From Gammaproteobacteria bacterium (GTDB lineage: Bacteria > Pseudomonadota > Gammaproteobacteria > Steroidobacterales > Woeseiaceae), in contig JAACFB010000008.1 in assembly GCA_009937615.1 (NCBI GenBank), positions 1 through 64,000 of the forward strand: DNA of 64,000 bases. Direction: 5' to 3'. Numbering within the stretch: position 1 is the stretch's first letter; every line of letters begins with the position of its first letter. The translations under genes were made by a program, and so were the position numbers. Of the stretch, positions 49,427-58,780 are shown piece by piece. The notes below the pieces were generated by a model. The model did not search any database, was not told where the DNA came from, and saw only the letters and a list, made by a program, of their open reading frames with translations.

Positions 49427-49527
49427 GAGACGAGGCCGTCGCGGGTTGCTCGATGTCGCGGTGCCGGTGGTCAAGATTAAGCAGTAGCGGGCGTGAATCG
49501 CTACGGATGCTGTTCGCAGGATTCTCC

Positions 49528-51645
49528 TCAGGCGATCGCCTGGTCCTGTCCCGGAGACTCGTTGGCGGGGTTCGCTAGATCTTCCAGCAGCGCCATGAAG
49601 TCAGCGGGGGAGAGTGCCTCGCTGCAAATGAAACCTTGAATGTGATCGCATCCGTGGTGGCGCAGGAATTCCAGCTGCTCCCGCGTTTCGACACCCTCCG
49701 CCACGACGTTGAGGCCCAACTGACTCGACATCGCAAGTATCGCCGCACAGATCGCGGCATCGTCGGCGTCCTGATGAAGGTCTTTCACGAAAGACCGGTC
49801 GATCTTGATCGTATCGATCGGGAATCGTTTCAGGTAGCTCAGCGACGAATAGCCGGTGCCGAAATCATCGATCGACAACGCAATACCGGCCTTTTTGAAG
49901 GCCTGCAGTTCCGCAAGCGTTTTGTCGACGTCCTGCAGGAGCACGGTTTCGGTAATCTCCAGTTCGAGGAGACCCGGGGTGATGTTCGCCTCGGCTATTG
50001 CGCCGAGAATATCCTGCACCAGGCCGTTGTCACGGAATTGCTCGCTGGATATGTTGACGGACACGGGTACCGCCCCGACGGGTGAGGTCGACCAGACATT
50101 GACCTGCCTGCAGGCTTCGCGCACAACCCACTGGCCGATCGGCACAATCAGGCCTGTTTCCTCGGCAATCGGAATGAATTCGCCGGGAGGGATCGTTCCT
50201 CTCTCAGGATGATGCCAGCGCAGCAGTGCTTCGGCACCGACTAGCCGAAACGATTTGGCGTCAACCTTTGGCTGGAAGTGCAGCTCGAATTGCTTTTGCT
50301 CGATAGCCAGCCGAATCAGGTTTTCGAGATCGAGCCTGTGCAACGACTTGGTGCGCATGGTCTCGGAGTAGAACTTGTAGTTATTGCGCCCTACGTTTTT
50401 CGCTCTGTACATTGCCGAATCGGCGTTCATCAGCAGTTCCTCTGCCGTATCGCCGTCCCGAGGGTAGAGCGCAATGCCGATGCTGGGCGTCACTACGAAC
50501 TGATGTCCGGCACAGCTAAACGGCGGGGTCAGGGCATCCGTGATGCGCGACGCAACCTTGGCCACGGTCTCCTCGTCGCCAACGCCGTAAAGCTTGATGA
50601 CAAATTCGTCACCGCCAAGACGGGCCAGCCTGATGGCCCCGCGCGGAACCGGGTCCACCAGCGAAACGGAGTCGCCGGCCCGTATGCAGTTGGCCAGCCT
50701 TGCTGCCACGTCTTTGAGCAATTCGTCGCCGATGCTATGGCCCAACGTGTCGTTGATGCGTTTGAAGCGGTCCAGGTCCACGAAAAGAACAGCAAATTTC
50801 TGCTGATCACGCCGGGCAACCTTGATCGTCCTCTCGAGACTCTGGCTGAACAGTTCTCGATTCGGCAGTTCGGTCAGTTCGTCGTAATAGGCGAGATTGT
50901 ATATTTTTGCTTCTGAATTCTTGCGCTCCGTGATGTCCCGGACGATCGCCAGCACCGTATGTTTGTCGCGGGTGACAAATCGTGTCTCAAGGTGAATGTC
51001 GAGACCTTTTAACTCGTGCTCATAAACCTGCGGCTTGCCCGTCTCCAGCGCTCGTTTGATGCAGGCCCTGGCCCTGTCGTCATTCTCACAGGGATAAAAA
51101 TCGATTTGCGATGCCGTTGTCAGTGCTTTCAGCTGCAGCGTGTGGGTGGCATCCGGGCCACTCAAGCCGTCCTGAACCATTCCCTCCTCGTTGACGACGA
51201 AGATGAGGTCAGGAATAGCCCGCATCAGGCCGGTCAGGTCGCTGAGTGACCTGGCGGTTCGCAGGGCATGCAGGATTCGATGCGGAAGGACAAGCAAAGC
51301 CAGTGGCTTGTCGATGATGTCGGTCGCACCACTGCTGTAGGCGCGCTCAACGGACTCGCTGTCGTCACGGTCGGTGACCATGAAAATCGGTGTTTCGCGG
51401 CCCGCATCCCGTGCCCTGATGGCCTGGCAAACGGAGAATGCATCCGTTTCCGGCAATTTTGCGTCGAGCAGAACGGCGTCTGGCTGGGTTTTCGAGAACA
51501 TATCGAGGGCAGTTGGCCCGTCGGCCGCGGGCAGCGTCCGAAACCCCGATTTCTGCAGGGCGCCCCAAATCAGCTTGCGATCCGCAGCATCGGCGGCGGC
51601 GACAAGGACCAGCGGCTTTTCCGTTTTTTCCCAGTCATCCAGCAT
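49528..51645 (-). CDS. REC-PAS-GGDEF-EAL signalling protein (c-di-GMP turnover)
   Basis: Receiver-like domain (PDAVLLDAKLPETDAF), PAS-like segment ending VRDITERKNSEAKI, RLGGDEFVIKL, GAEALLRWHHPERGTIPPGEFIPIAEETGLI; start at MLDDWEKTEKP. Confidence 0.93.
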   Translation of the reverse strand: MLDDWEKTEKPLVLVAAADAADRKLIWGALQKSGFRTLPAADGPTALDMFSKTQPDAVLLDAKLPETDAFSVCQAIRARDAGRETPIFMVTDRDDSESVERAYSSGATDIIDKPLALLVLPHRILHALRTARSLSDLTGLMRAIPDLIFVVNEEGMVQDGLSGPDATHTLQLKALTTASQIDFYPCENDDRARACIKRALETGKPQVYEHELKGLDIHLETRFVTRDKHTVLAIVRDITERKNSEAKIYNLAYYDELTELPNRELFSQSLERTIKVARRDQQKFAVLFVDLDRFKRINDTLGHSIGDELLKDVAARLANCIRAGDSVSLVDPVPRGAIRLARLGGDEFVIKLYGVGDEETVAKVASRITDALTPPFSCAGHQFVVTPSIGIALYPRDGDTAEELLMNADSAMYRAKNVGRNNYKFYSETMRTKSLHRLDLENLIRLAIEQKQFELHFQPKVDAKSFRLVGAEALLRWHHPERGTIPPGEFIPIAEETGLIVPIGQWVVREACRQVNVWSTSPVGAVPVSVNISSEQFRDNGLVQDILGAIAEANITPGLLELEITETVLLQDVDKTLAELQAFKKAGIALSIDDFGTGYSSLSYLKRFPIDTIKIDRSFVKDLHQDADDAAICAAILAMSSQLGLNVVAEGVETREQLEFLRHHGCDHIQGFICSEALSPADFMALLEDLANPANESPGQDQAIA

Positions 51646-51907
51646 ATAAGCTTCCGTGATCCCGGCTCCCGTGCGGCCCCGGGAACTCCTGCAGAAATTA
51701 AGTCTCTGTAATTGAAAAGAATATCGGCCCTGCGAGTTGGATACCGAGACAGCGGTCACAGATAAGTCGGGCACTTGTCCGGCGCCAACAGGGACAACCG
51801 GTCGTGGCGAGATTCCTATAGACTTCGAGAACGGTATCATTCCTCGCAGTGCCTGCACTCCTCGAGTCCATGCAGTGATCGATGGCTGTTACGGTCCGGA
51901 ATCCGAA

Positions 51908-52594
51908 ATGTCGACACCTGATTTGTTCGATTCGTGGAACACCTACGAAAAAGTCGTCGCCAACGACTATATGCATCACCGTGACTTCTTCGTCGCTCTC
52001 GTGCAAGAGGTCAAAGCCCGGGACCTGGCGCCGCTGTCGGTCGCCGATCTGGGTTGCGGGGACTGTGCTCCGATTCTCGACTTGCTGCGGTGCTTCGAGG
52101 TTCACGACTACCTCGGGATCGATCAGTCCGAAAGCGCATTGCGACGTGCGCGCGCGAGACTCCTGCCTGCCGGGTTGAATTTCGATCTTCGCCAGGGAGA
52201 GATTCTCCACGAGCTGCGCAAACTTACAGATCATTACAACCTCATCGTCTGCAGTTACTCGCTGCACCACCTTGACGTAAAAGAAAAACAGGACGTCCTG
52301 AAAGAGTGCCGGCGCTGTCTTGTCCCCGGCGGACTTTTGGCCGTCATCGATGTTTTTCTCGAACCCGGCGAATCGATCGGGTCCTATCTGGAGCGCTGGA
52401 CCACCAATGCGCAGAGCCGATACGCGGCGCTCGATGCCGAGGAAATCGAAGACCTGCTGGCGCACGTGCGGTCGAGCGACTTCCCGGAAACCGTGTCGAC
52501 GTACCGCCGTCTTTCGACTGCGGCGGGATTTTCGCGGGTCAGCCGGATTGCCCAGGATGCCGAGCGCCTTAACCAGTTTGTGCTTTTTTATTGA
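51908..52594 (+). CDS. class I SAM-dependent methyltransferase
   Basis: LSVADLGCGDCAPILDLLRCFEVHDYLGIDQSESALRRARARL; YNLIVCSYSLHHLDVKEKQDVLKECRRCLVPGGLLAVIDVF; start at MSTPDLFDSW. Confidence 0.88.
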   Translation: MSTPDLFDSWNTYEKVVANDYMHHRDFFVALVQEVKARDLAPLSVADLGCGDCAPILDLLRCFEVHDYLGIDQSESALRRARARLLPAGLNFDLRQGEILHELRKLTDHYNLIVCSYSLHHLDVKEKQDVLKECRRCLVPGGLLAVIDVFLEPGESIGSYLERWTTNAQSRYAALDAEEIEDLLAHVRSSDFPETVSTYRRLSTAAGFSRVSRIAQDAERLNQFVLFY

Positions 52595-52725
52595 GGTCGT
52601 TTGGACTGCCGGGACCCGGTGCCGCGGCAGGCCCGGGAAAATGCCCGCGCCTTCGAGCGCTTCACGATGATGGACAAGCCCGGGGCATCGAGCTGGTTCG
52701 TCAGGCCCGGCCGGACCGCCTTACG

Positions 52726-53385
52726 TCATGCTTGCCCAGGGGCGTCAGCTTGTCGCTCGGGAATGGCCTCGGCAAAGGCAGGCAGACTGCTGCAGTGTGC
52801 ATCGACGGCGACCAGCCTGGGATAGTCGTGCAGGGAAACGTTGAAGCGACGGGCGTTGTATACCTGCGGTACCAGGCAGGTATCTGCGAGTGTCACCGAT
52901 TCGCCGAACGCGAATGGCCCTGAATCGGCGTGCGCGGCGGCCGCGATTTCGGCGGCACGGAAGCCTTCGTGAATCCAGTTTGCGTACCAGTGATCGCGCT
53001 GCTCGTCGGTGACCTTAAATTCGTCCTGGAGGTAAAGCAGGACGCGCAGGTTGTTAAGAGGATGAATGTCGCAGCAGATCAAGTTGCAAAACGACCGCAC
53101 CGCGGCGCGCTCATTGATTGATTCGGGCAGCAGGCTCACCCCGGGGTAGGCTTCTTCGAGGTACTCGAGAATGGCTTGTGACTGCCCCGTGCCGAAGTCA
53201 CCATCTTCGAGAAAAGGTATGAGCATCTGGGGGTTACGAGCCCGGTACGCTTCCCGCCGATGCTCCGATTGGCCCGGCAATAACGATACCGGCACTGTTT
53301 CGTACTCGAGTCCCTTGAGATTCAGAGCAAGCCGTACGCGGTATGCGGCCGTCGAGCGCCAGTAACTGTAAAGCCTGATCGTCAC
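52726..53385 (-). CDS. maiA: maleylacetoacetate isomerase (zeta-class GST)
   Basis: VTIRLYSYWRSTAAYRVRLALNLKGLEYETVPVSL; NPQMLIPFLEDGDFGTGQSQAILEYLEEAYPG; GTG start 53385. Confidence 0.92.
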   Translation of the reverse strand: MTIRLYSYWRSTAAYRVRLALNLKGLEYETVPVSLLPGQSEHRREAYRARNPQMLIPFLEDGDFGTGQSQAILEYLEEAYPGVSLLPESINERAAVRSFCNLICCDIHPLNNLRVLLYLQDEFKVTDEQRDHWYANWIHEGFRAAEIAAAAHADSGPFAFGESVTLADTCLVPQVYNARRFNVSLHDYPRLVAVDAHCSSLPAFAEAIPERQADAPGQA

Positions 53386-53395
53386 CCGAAGCGTC

Positions 53396-54403
53396 CTACT
53401 CGTCGTAGCGAACGACGGCCTGATCGATGGCGCCGAATATCGACTGGCCATCAGCGCTGCACATCTCGATGCGCACCCGGTCGTTGAACCGGAGGAAAGG
53501 CGTTTGCGGCGATCCTGCCTGGATCGTCTCGATCGTCCTGATTTCGGCAATACAGGAGTAACCGACCCCGCCTTCGCCAATGGGTTTTCCGGGCCCGTCG
53601 CCGAGCTTGTTCGAGACCGTGCCCGAACCGACGATCGAGCCGGCGCAGAGCGGGCGGGTTTTCGCCGCATGCGCAACGAGCTGAGCGAAGTCGAACGTCA
53701 TGTCGATGCCGGCGTCGGGTTTGCCGAACGGCGAATCATTCAATGCCGACATCAGCGGCAAATGCACCTTGTGGTCCTTCCATGCTGCGCCGAGTTCGTC
53801 GGGAGTCACGGCAACCGGCGAGAACGCGCTCGACGGCTTGGACTGAAAGAAGCCGAAGCCCTTGGCGAGTTCGGCCGGGATCAGGCCGCGCAGCGAAACA
53901 TCGTTGACGAGCATGATGAGCTGTATGTGCTTGCCGGCATCCGCGACGGGCACACCCATCGGAACGTCGTCGGTGACAACAGCGACTTCGGCCTCGAAGT
54001 CGATGCCCCAGGCTTCATCACCCACCGGGATGTCATCGCGCGGGCCGAGGAAGGAGTCCGAGCCGCCCTGGTACATCAGCGGATCGATCCAGAAACTTTC
54101 CGGCATTTCGGCCCCGCGTGCTTTGCGAACGAGCTCGACGTGGTTGACGTAGGCGGAGCCATCCACCCATTGATACGCACGCGGCAGCGGCGACTCGCAG
54201 GCGGACTCGTCAAAAGCCTCGCCGGCTGACGAAGTCTCGAGCTGTTCGGCAAGGCGTTCGAGTTCCGGCCTGATCGCGTGCCAGTCGTCAAGGGCGGCTT
54301 GCAGCGTGCCCGCAACGTTGCCGGCATCCAGGTAGCGTGTCAGGTCGCGAGAAACGGCGACAAGGCGGCCATCCCGGCCATTTCGAAGCGATGCCAGTTT
54401 CAT
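53396..54403 (-). CDS. fahA: fumarylacetoacetate hydrolase family protein
   Basis: MKLASLRNGRDGRLVAVSRDLTRY; YQGGSDSFLGPRDDIPVGDEAWGIDFEAEVAVVTDDVPMG; TRPLCAGSIVGSGTVSN; position between maiA and hppD. Confidence 0.9.
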   Translation of the reverse strand: MKLASLRNGRDGRLVAVSRDLTRYLDAGNVAGTLQAALDDWHAIRPELERLAEQLETSSAGEAFDESACESPLPRAYQWVDGSAYVNHVELVRKARGAEMPESFWIDPLMYQGGSDSFLGPRDDIPVGDEAWGIDFEAEVAVVTDDVPMGVPVADAGKHIQLIMLVNDVSLRGLIPAELAKGFGFFQSKPSSAFSPVAVTPDELGAAWKDHKVHLPLMSALNDSPFGKPDAGIDMTFDFAQLVAHAAKTRPLCAGSIVGSGTVSNKLGDGPGKPIGEGGVGYSCIAEIRTIETIQAGSPQTPFLRFNDRVRIEMCSADGQSIFGAIDQAVVRYDE

Positions 54404-54946
54404 CTACTCGGATCCCCGGAATTCGAGTTCGTGCAGCCAGGCGGCGTGGCGTGGCGCTTTCTTTGTCTGGCTCCATTCCTCGAGCATGTCGGGTGCGACG
54501 CGCCTGAGTTCATCGAGCTGCTCCTGCGTTTGCGTGTTCGCGACAAGCTCCAGGCGATGGCCGTTAGGGTCGAAAAAGTATATCGACTGGAAGATGCCGT
54601 GATTCGTCGGCCCGATCACATCGATGCCCTCGGCCTCGACCTGTTGCTTTGCAGCCAGTAATGCATCGTAGTCCTCGAGCTCGAAGGCAATATGCTGTAC
54701 CCACTCGGGGGTATTGTGATCACGGTCCATTTCGGGTCGCGTCGGCAACTCGAAAAACGCGAGTACGTTGCCCATGCCCGCGTCGAGAAACACGTGCATG
54801 TAGGGGTCGGGTTCCTTCGTCGAGGGCACATGGTCTTCGGCGAAGGCTAGCGTGAACTCCATGTTCAAAACCCGCCGGTAAAAGTCGACCGTTTCCTTTG
54901 CATCCTTGCATCGATAGGCGACGTGGTGGATACGTTTCAGATTCAT
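54404..54946 (-). CDS. VOC (glyoxalase/extradiol dioxygenase-fold) protein inside the hpp operon
   Basis: [27 protein letters not shown]...[21 protein letters not shown]...[16 protein letters not shown]; candidate His-His-Glu metal triad; 4-nt overlap with hppD and abuts fahA. Confidence 0.9.
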   Translation of the reverse strand: MNLKRIHHVAYRCKDAKETVDFYRRVLNMEFTLAFAEDHVPSTKEPDPYMHVFLDAGMGNVLAFFELPTRPEMDRDHNTPEWVQHIAFELEDYDALLAAKQQVEAEGIDVIGPTNHGIFQSIYFFDPNGHRLELVANTQTQEQLDELRRVAPDMLEEWSQTKKAPRHAAWLHELEFRGSE

Positions 54947-56031
54947 GAGGCCTCCGGTTGGTCGCCGACAACGCCGCGAGCGACCTGGTCGCGCTCGATG
55001 GACTCGAACAGCGCCTTGAAATTGCCCTCGCCGAATCCTTCATCCTTCTTGCGCTGGATGAATTCGAAGAAGACAGGACCAATCATAGTCTCGGAGAAGA
55101 TCTGCAGCAAAAGTCGTGGTTCATCGTTTTCAGTCGAGCCGTCGACGAGAATGCCGCGGGGCTTGAGCTCGTCGATCGGTTCGCCATGGCCTGGCAGGCG
55201 CTCATCGAGCATTTCGTAATAGGCAGCAGGTGGCGGCGTCATGAAGGTCAGCCCGCGTTCGTTGAGTCGGTCCCAGCACTCGATGAGGTTGTCGCAGGAC
55301 AGCGCGATATGCTGAATCCCTTCGCCGTTGTACTTCATGAGGAATTCCTCGATCTGGCCGGTGCCCTGCGAGGCCTCTTCGTTGAGCGGAATCCGGATAC
55401 GGCCGTCAGGCGCGGTCAGCGCTTTCGAGAACAGCCCGGTGTATTCGCCCTTGATGTCGAAGTAGCGAATCTCGCGGAAATTGAACAGGCGTTCATAGAA
55501 GTCGGCCCAGAAGTTCATGCGGCCACGGTAGACATTGTGCGTAAGGTGGTCGATCTCGTGGAACCCGCATCCCTCCGGATGCCGATCGACGCCGTCGAAA
55601 AACTCGAAATCGATGTCGTAGATCGTGCTGCCTTTCCGGTACCGGTCGATCAGGTACAGCGGCGCGCCGCCGATTCCCTTGATCGCCGGGAGGCGCAGCT
55701 CCATCGGGCCTGTCGGTATGTCCAGGGGCTGTGCGCCGAGCTCGAGCGCACGCCGGTAGGCGAGGTGCGCGTCTTTGACGCGGAATGCCATGCCGCAGGC
55801 GGACGGGCCGTGCTCCTGGGCGAAGTATGCCGCGAGGCTCTTCGGTTCTTCGTTGAGAATGAAATTGATGTTGCCCTGCCGGTACAGGGTGACTTTTTTC
55901 GATCGATGCCGCGCGACGGCCTCGAAACCGAGCAGATGGAATACGGGTTCGAGAACGCCTGGCGTCGGGGAGGCAAATTCAACGAATTCGAAGCCGTCGA
56001 GGCCCATGGGATTGTCAAAAAGGTCGGCCAT
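54943..56031 (-). CDS. hppD: 4-hydroxyphenylpyruvate dioxygenase
   Basis: [39 protein letters not shown]-terminal [33 protein letters not shown]; start at [20 protein letters not shown]. Confidence 0.95.
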   Translation of the reverse strand: MADLFDNPMGLDGFEFVEFASPTPGVLEPVFHLLGFEAVARHRSKKVTLYRQGNINFILNEEPKSLAAYFAQEHGPSACGMAFRVKDAHLAYRRALELGAQPLDIPTGPMELRLPAIKGIGGAPLYLIDRYRKGSTIYDIDFEFFDGVDRHPEGCGFHEIDHLTHNVYRGRMNFWADFYERLFNFREIRYFDIKGEYTGLFSKALTAPDGRIRIPLNEEASQGTGQIEEFLMKYNGEGIQHIALSCDNLIECWDRLNERGLTFMTPPPAAYYEMLDERLPGHGEPIDELKPRGILVDGSTENDEPRLLLQIFSETMIGPVFFEFIQRKKDEGFGEGNFKALFESIERDQVARGVVGDQPEAS

Positions 56032-56163
56032 TGGATGCTCCTGGAAAAACCGGTTTTCGACATTATGCGCGCGAATATTTGATTTTGTGTCCAAAAAATA
56101 TGAGATTTTGAAAGAAAATGAAACGTATAATTAAAAAATACTAATTTTGAGGACAAATATTTC
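56032..56163. promoter_or_regulatory. AT-rich divergent regulatory region between hppD and an Lrp/AsnC gene
   Basis: Marked AT-rich island in GC-rich DNA; ATTTTG-headed direct repeats at 56082 (ATTTTGTGTCC), 56105 (ATTTTGAAAGA) and 56144 (ATTTTGAGGAC); AATATTTG (56074-56081) inverted with CAAATATT (56154-56161). Confidence 0.55.
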
Positions 56164-56628
56164 ATGCGCTTGTCCAAGTCAGATCAGCGCCTCCTCGATG
56201 CGCTGCAGGAAGATGCGACACGCAGCCAGACCGAGTTGGCAGAGATCGCGGGTCTGTCCCGCACCTCTTGCTGGCGCCGCGTCCGGGACTTCGAGGCGGC
56301 AGGGCTGATCGAGCGCCAGGTCGCAGTGCTCGACCCGCAGCGCGCCGGGTTTCATATCCAGGTGCTGCTATCGGTCGCCATGACCGAGCACACTGACGAA
56401 AACCGCCACGACTTCGAGCGGCACGTCGGCATTCTGCCGGAGGTCACCGAGTGTTTTTCGGTATCGGGTGAGCGGGATTACGTTCTGCACGTCGTTGTCC
56501 GGACGATGGATGCCTACAACACCTTTCTCAACGCACAGATTCTCAAGCACCCGGCCGTTCGCTCCGCGAGTTCCACGTTCGTGCTGCGGCGCGTCAAGTA
56601 CACGACGAAACTCCCGCTAACAACCTGA
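56164..56628 (+). CDS. Lrp/AsnC family transcriptional regulator
   Basis: LSKSDQRLLDALQEDATRSQTELAEIAGLSRTSCWRRVRDFEAAGLIERQVAVLDPQRAG HTH; RAM-domain-like C-terminus. Confidence 0.94.
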   Translation: MRLSKSDQRLLDALQEDATRSQTELAEIAGLSRTSCWRRVRDFEAAGLIERQVAVLDPQRAGFHIQVLLSVAMTEHTDENRHDFERHVGILPEVTECFSVSGERDYVLHVVVRTMDAYNTFLNAQILKHPAVRSASSTFVLRRVKYTTKLPLTT

Positions 56629-56743
56629 TGACATTGGCGTCGCAGGGCAAAAAACGGTATTCACGACGCAGCAGTGGAGCGCCGACCGCAGGCTGCCGTG
56701 CAATTCAGGATCGCCGCTGTTCCCGGGCGCGCCGTTATGGATG

Positions 56744-58780
56744 TCAGCCAGCTGAGAGGCAAGCCAGCGCTGCGGACGGAAGCTTCGCGGTGTCGTCTGT
56801 CAGGTCAAGGCGCGCGGCGCTCGAGAATTCGAGCCGCCATTGGCCGCGTTCGGGCAGCTGAAACGCTACGTCGACATCGGCGGCATTAAACAGAATCGCG
56901 AGCGCCGTGGCCATGTCGGCCCTCTCCGCAGCCGAGATGACGACAGCGAAGGCAGGCATCTCGAGCCAGTCCTCGTCGCCCATCGGGTGACCGTCAGCCC
57001 GCCGCCATTCAATCCTGATGTCTTTGCCGGTCAAGAGGCGATGGCCGTGCACGTACTCGGGAATCCGCAGCAGCGGCAGATCCCGGCGCAAGCGAATGAG
57101 TTCCCGAACCCTTGTCGCGAACTGGGTATCGCCTGCGAGTCCTGACCAGTCCAGCCAGCCGGTCTCATTGTCCTGCGCGTAAGCATTGTTGTTGCCGTGC
57201 TGAGAGTTGCCGAACTCGTCGCCCGCAAGCAGCATGGGCGTGCCCTGGGACAGCAGCAGCGTGGCAAGCAGATTAAGGCGGTGCTGGCGCCTCAGCGCGA
57301 GGACAGCGGGATCGTCGGTCGGGCCCTCCACGCCATGATTGCAGCTGTAGTTGTGGCGATGACCATCCCGGTTGCCTTCACCGTTAGCGGCATTGTGCCG
57401 GTGCTCGAAACTGACGAGATCGGCGAGCGTAAAGCCATCGTGGCTGCTGACAAAGTTGATGCTCGATGTCGGCGGGCGGCCCGACTTTTCGAAGACATCG
57501 GCAGAGCCACGAAGGCGTCGTGCCAGCCCGGCGCTGCTTCCTGAGTCGCCGCGCCAGTAGCGCCGCACGGCATCACGGTAGCGATCGTTCCATTCCGCCC
57601 ACCGTTCGGGAAATTCGCCAAGCTGGTAGCCGCCCGGGCCCGGATCCCAGGGTTCGGCAATGAGTTTGGCATGCCGCAGCTGATCGTCCTTGCTGATCGC
57701 AGCGAGCATTGGGTGCGACGCCGAGTAGCCGTGATCATGACGCCCGAGTATGGGCGCGAGGTCGAAGCGAAATCCGTCGACGCCCATGGTCTTGTGCCAG
57801 TACCTGAGGCTGTCGAGCACCAGCTCTTGTACGCGCGGATGGTCAACATTTATCGTGTTGCCACATCCCGTGTCGTTAATGTATTCGCCAGGTCTGCCGG
57901 GCTCAGTGCTGTAGTAGGCCAGGTTGTCGATGCCGCGAAAGCTGATCGTCGGACCGTACTGATCGCCCTCGCCGGTATGGTTGTAAACGACGTCGAGTAT
58001 GACCTCGATACCGGCATCGTGAATCGCAGCCACCATGTCGCGGAATTCCCGGATGCCGTCCTGCCGTGCGTACCTCGGTGCCGGTGCGAAAAAAGAGATC
58101 GAGTTGTAGCCCCAGAAATTCCGCAGCCCGATTTTCACCAGGTGCTGCTCGTCGATGAAACTGTGTACCGGCATCAGCTCCAGCGACGTGATGCCGAGCC
58201 CTTTGAGATAGGCCAGCACGTCGCTGTGCCGCATTCCGTCAAAAGTACCGCGCTGCGGACCGTCGACGGCCGGGTGGCGCATCGTGTAGCCACGGACATT
58301 GGCCTCATAGATGACAGTCTCGGACCAGGGGATACGCGGGCGCGTTGCCGGTCCTGCGGCACTGGGCCCGGTTACAACGCTCTTCGGCACGTAGCGCGCG
58401 CTGTCTGCCTTGTTGATTGCCCAGGCTGCATCAGCCGCCGGAGGTTCGAAGTCGAAGACGGCGTCATCCCAGGCAAATTCGCCGTCGAGCTGCCGGGCAT
58501 AGGGATCGACGAGCAGCTTGGCCGGGTTGCAGCGCAGGCCATCCTGGGGTGCGTAAGGACCGTGAACACGATAGCCGTAACGCTGTCCGGGGCGGCAGCC
58601 GGGCACGTAGCCGTGCCATATGCCGCCGCTGCAGGCCGGGAGCAAGAGTTTGCGCTCGCCGCCATCGGCGTCGAACAGGCATAGCTCGACCGCATCGGCC
58701 ACCGAGCTGAACAGCGCAAAATTAACGCCCTCATGATCCGCCGTAGCGCCGAGCGGGGCAGGGCTGCCGGCCTCGATCAT
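56744..58780 (-). CDS. glgX: glycogen debranching enzyme (GlgX)
   Basis: GSPAPLGATADHEGVNFALFSSVADAVELCLFD; VDGFRFDLAPILGR; NFVSSHDGFTLADLVSFEHRHNAANGEGNRDG; 4-nt ATGA overlap with glgP. Confidence 0.94.
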   Translation of the reverse strand: MIEAGSPAPLGATADHEGVNFALFSSVADAVELCLFDADGGERKLLLPACSGGIWHGYVPGCRPGQRYGYRVHGPYAPQDGLRCNPAKLLVDPYARQLDGEFAWDDAVFDFEPPAADAAWAINKADSARYVPKSVVTGPSAAGPATRPRIPWSETVIYEANVRGYTMRHPAVDGPQRGTFDGMRHSDVLAYLKGLGITSLELMPVHSFIDEQHLVKIGLRNFWGYNSISFFAPAPRYARQDGIREFRDMVAAIHDAGIEVILDVVYNHTGEGDQYGPTISFRGIDNLAYYSTEPGRPGEYINDTGCGNTINVDHPRVQELVLDSLRYWHKTMGVDGFRFDLAPILGRHDHGYSASHPMLAAISKDDQLRHAKLIAEPWDPGPGGYQLGEFPERWAEWNDRYRDAVRRYWRGDSGSSAGLARRLRGSADVFEKSGRPPTSSINFVSSHDGFTLADLVSFEHRHNAANGEGNRDGHRHNYSCNHGVEGPTDDPAVLALRRQHRLNLLATLLLSQGTPMLLAGDEFGNSQHGNNNAYAQDNETGWLDWSGLAGDTQFATRVRELIRLRRDLPLLRIPEYVHGHRLLTGKDIRIEWRRADGHPMGDEDWLEMPAFAVVISAAERADMATALAILFNAADVDVAFQLPERGQWRLEFSSAARLDLTDDTAKLPSAALACLSAG

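Noticed and set aside
54958-56082. 374-aa plus-strand ORF antisense to hppD
   Set aside because: Mirrors hppD codon structure; no independent motif; hppD is unambiguous.
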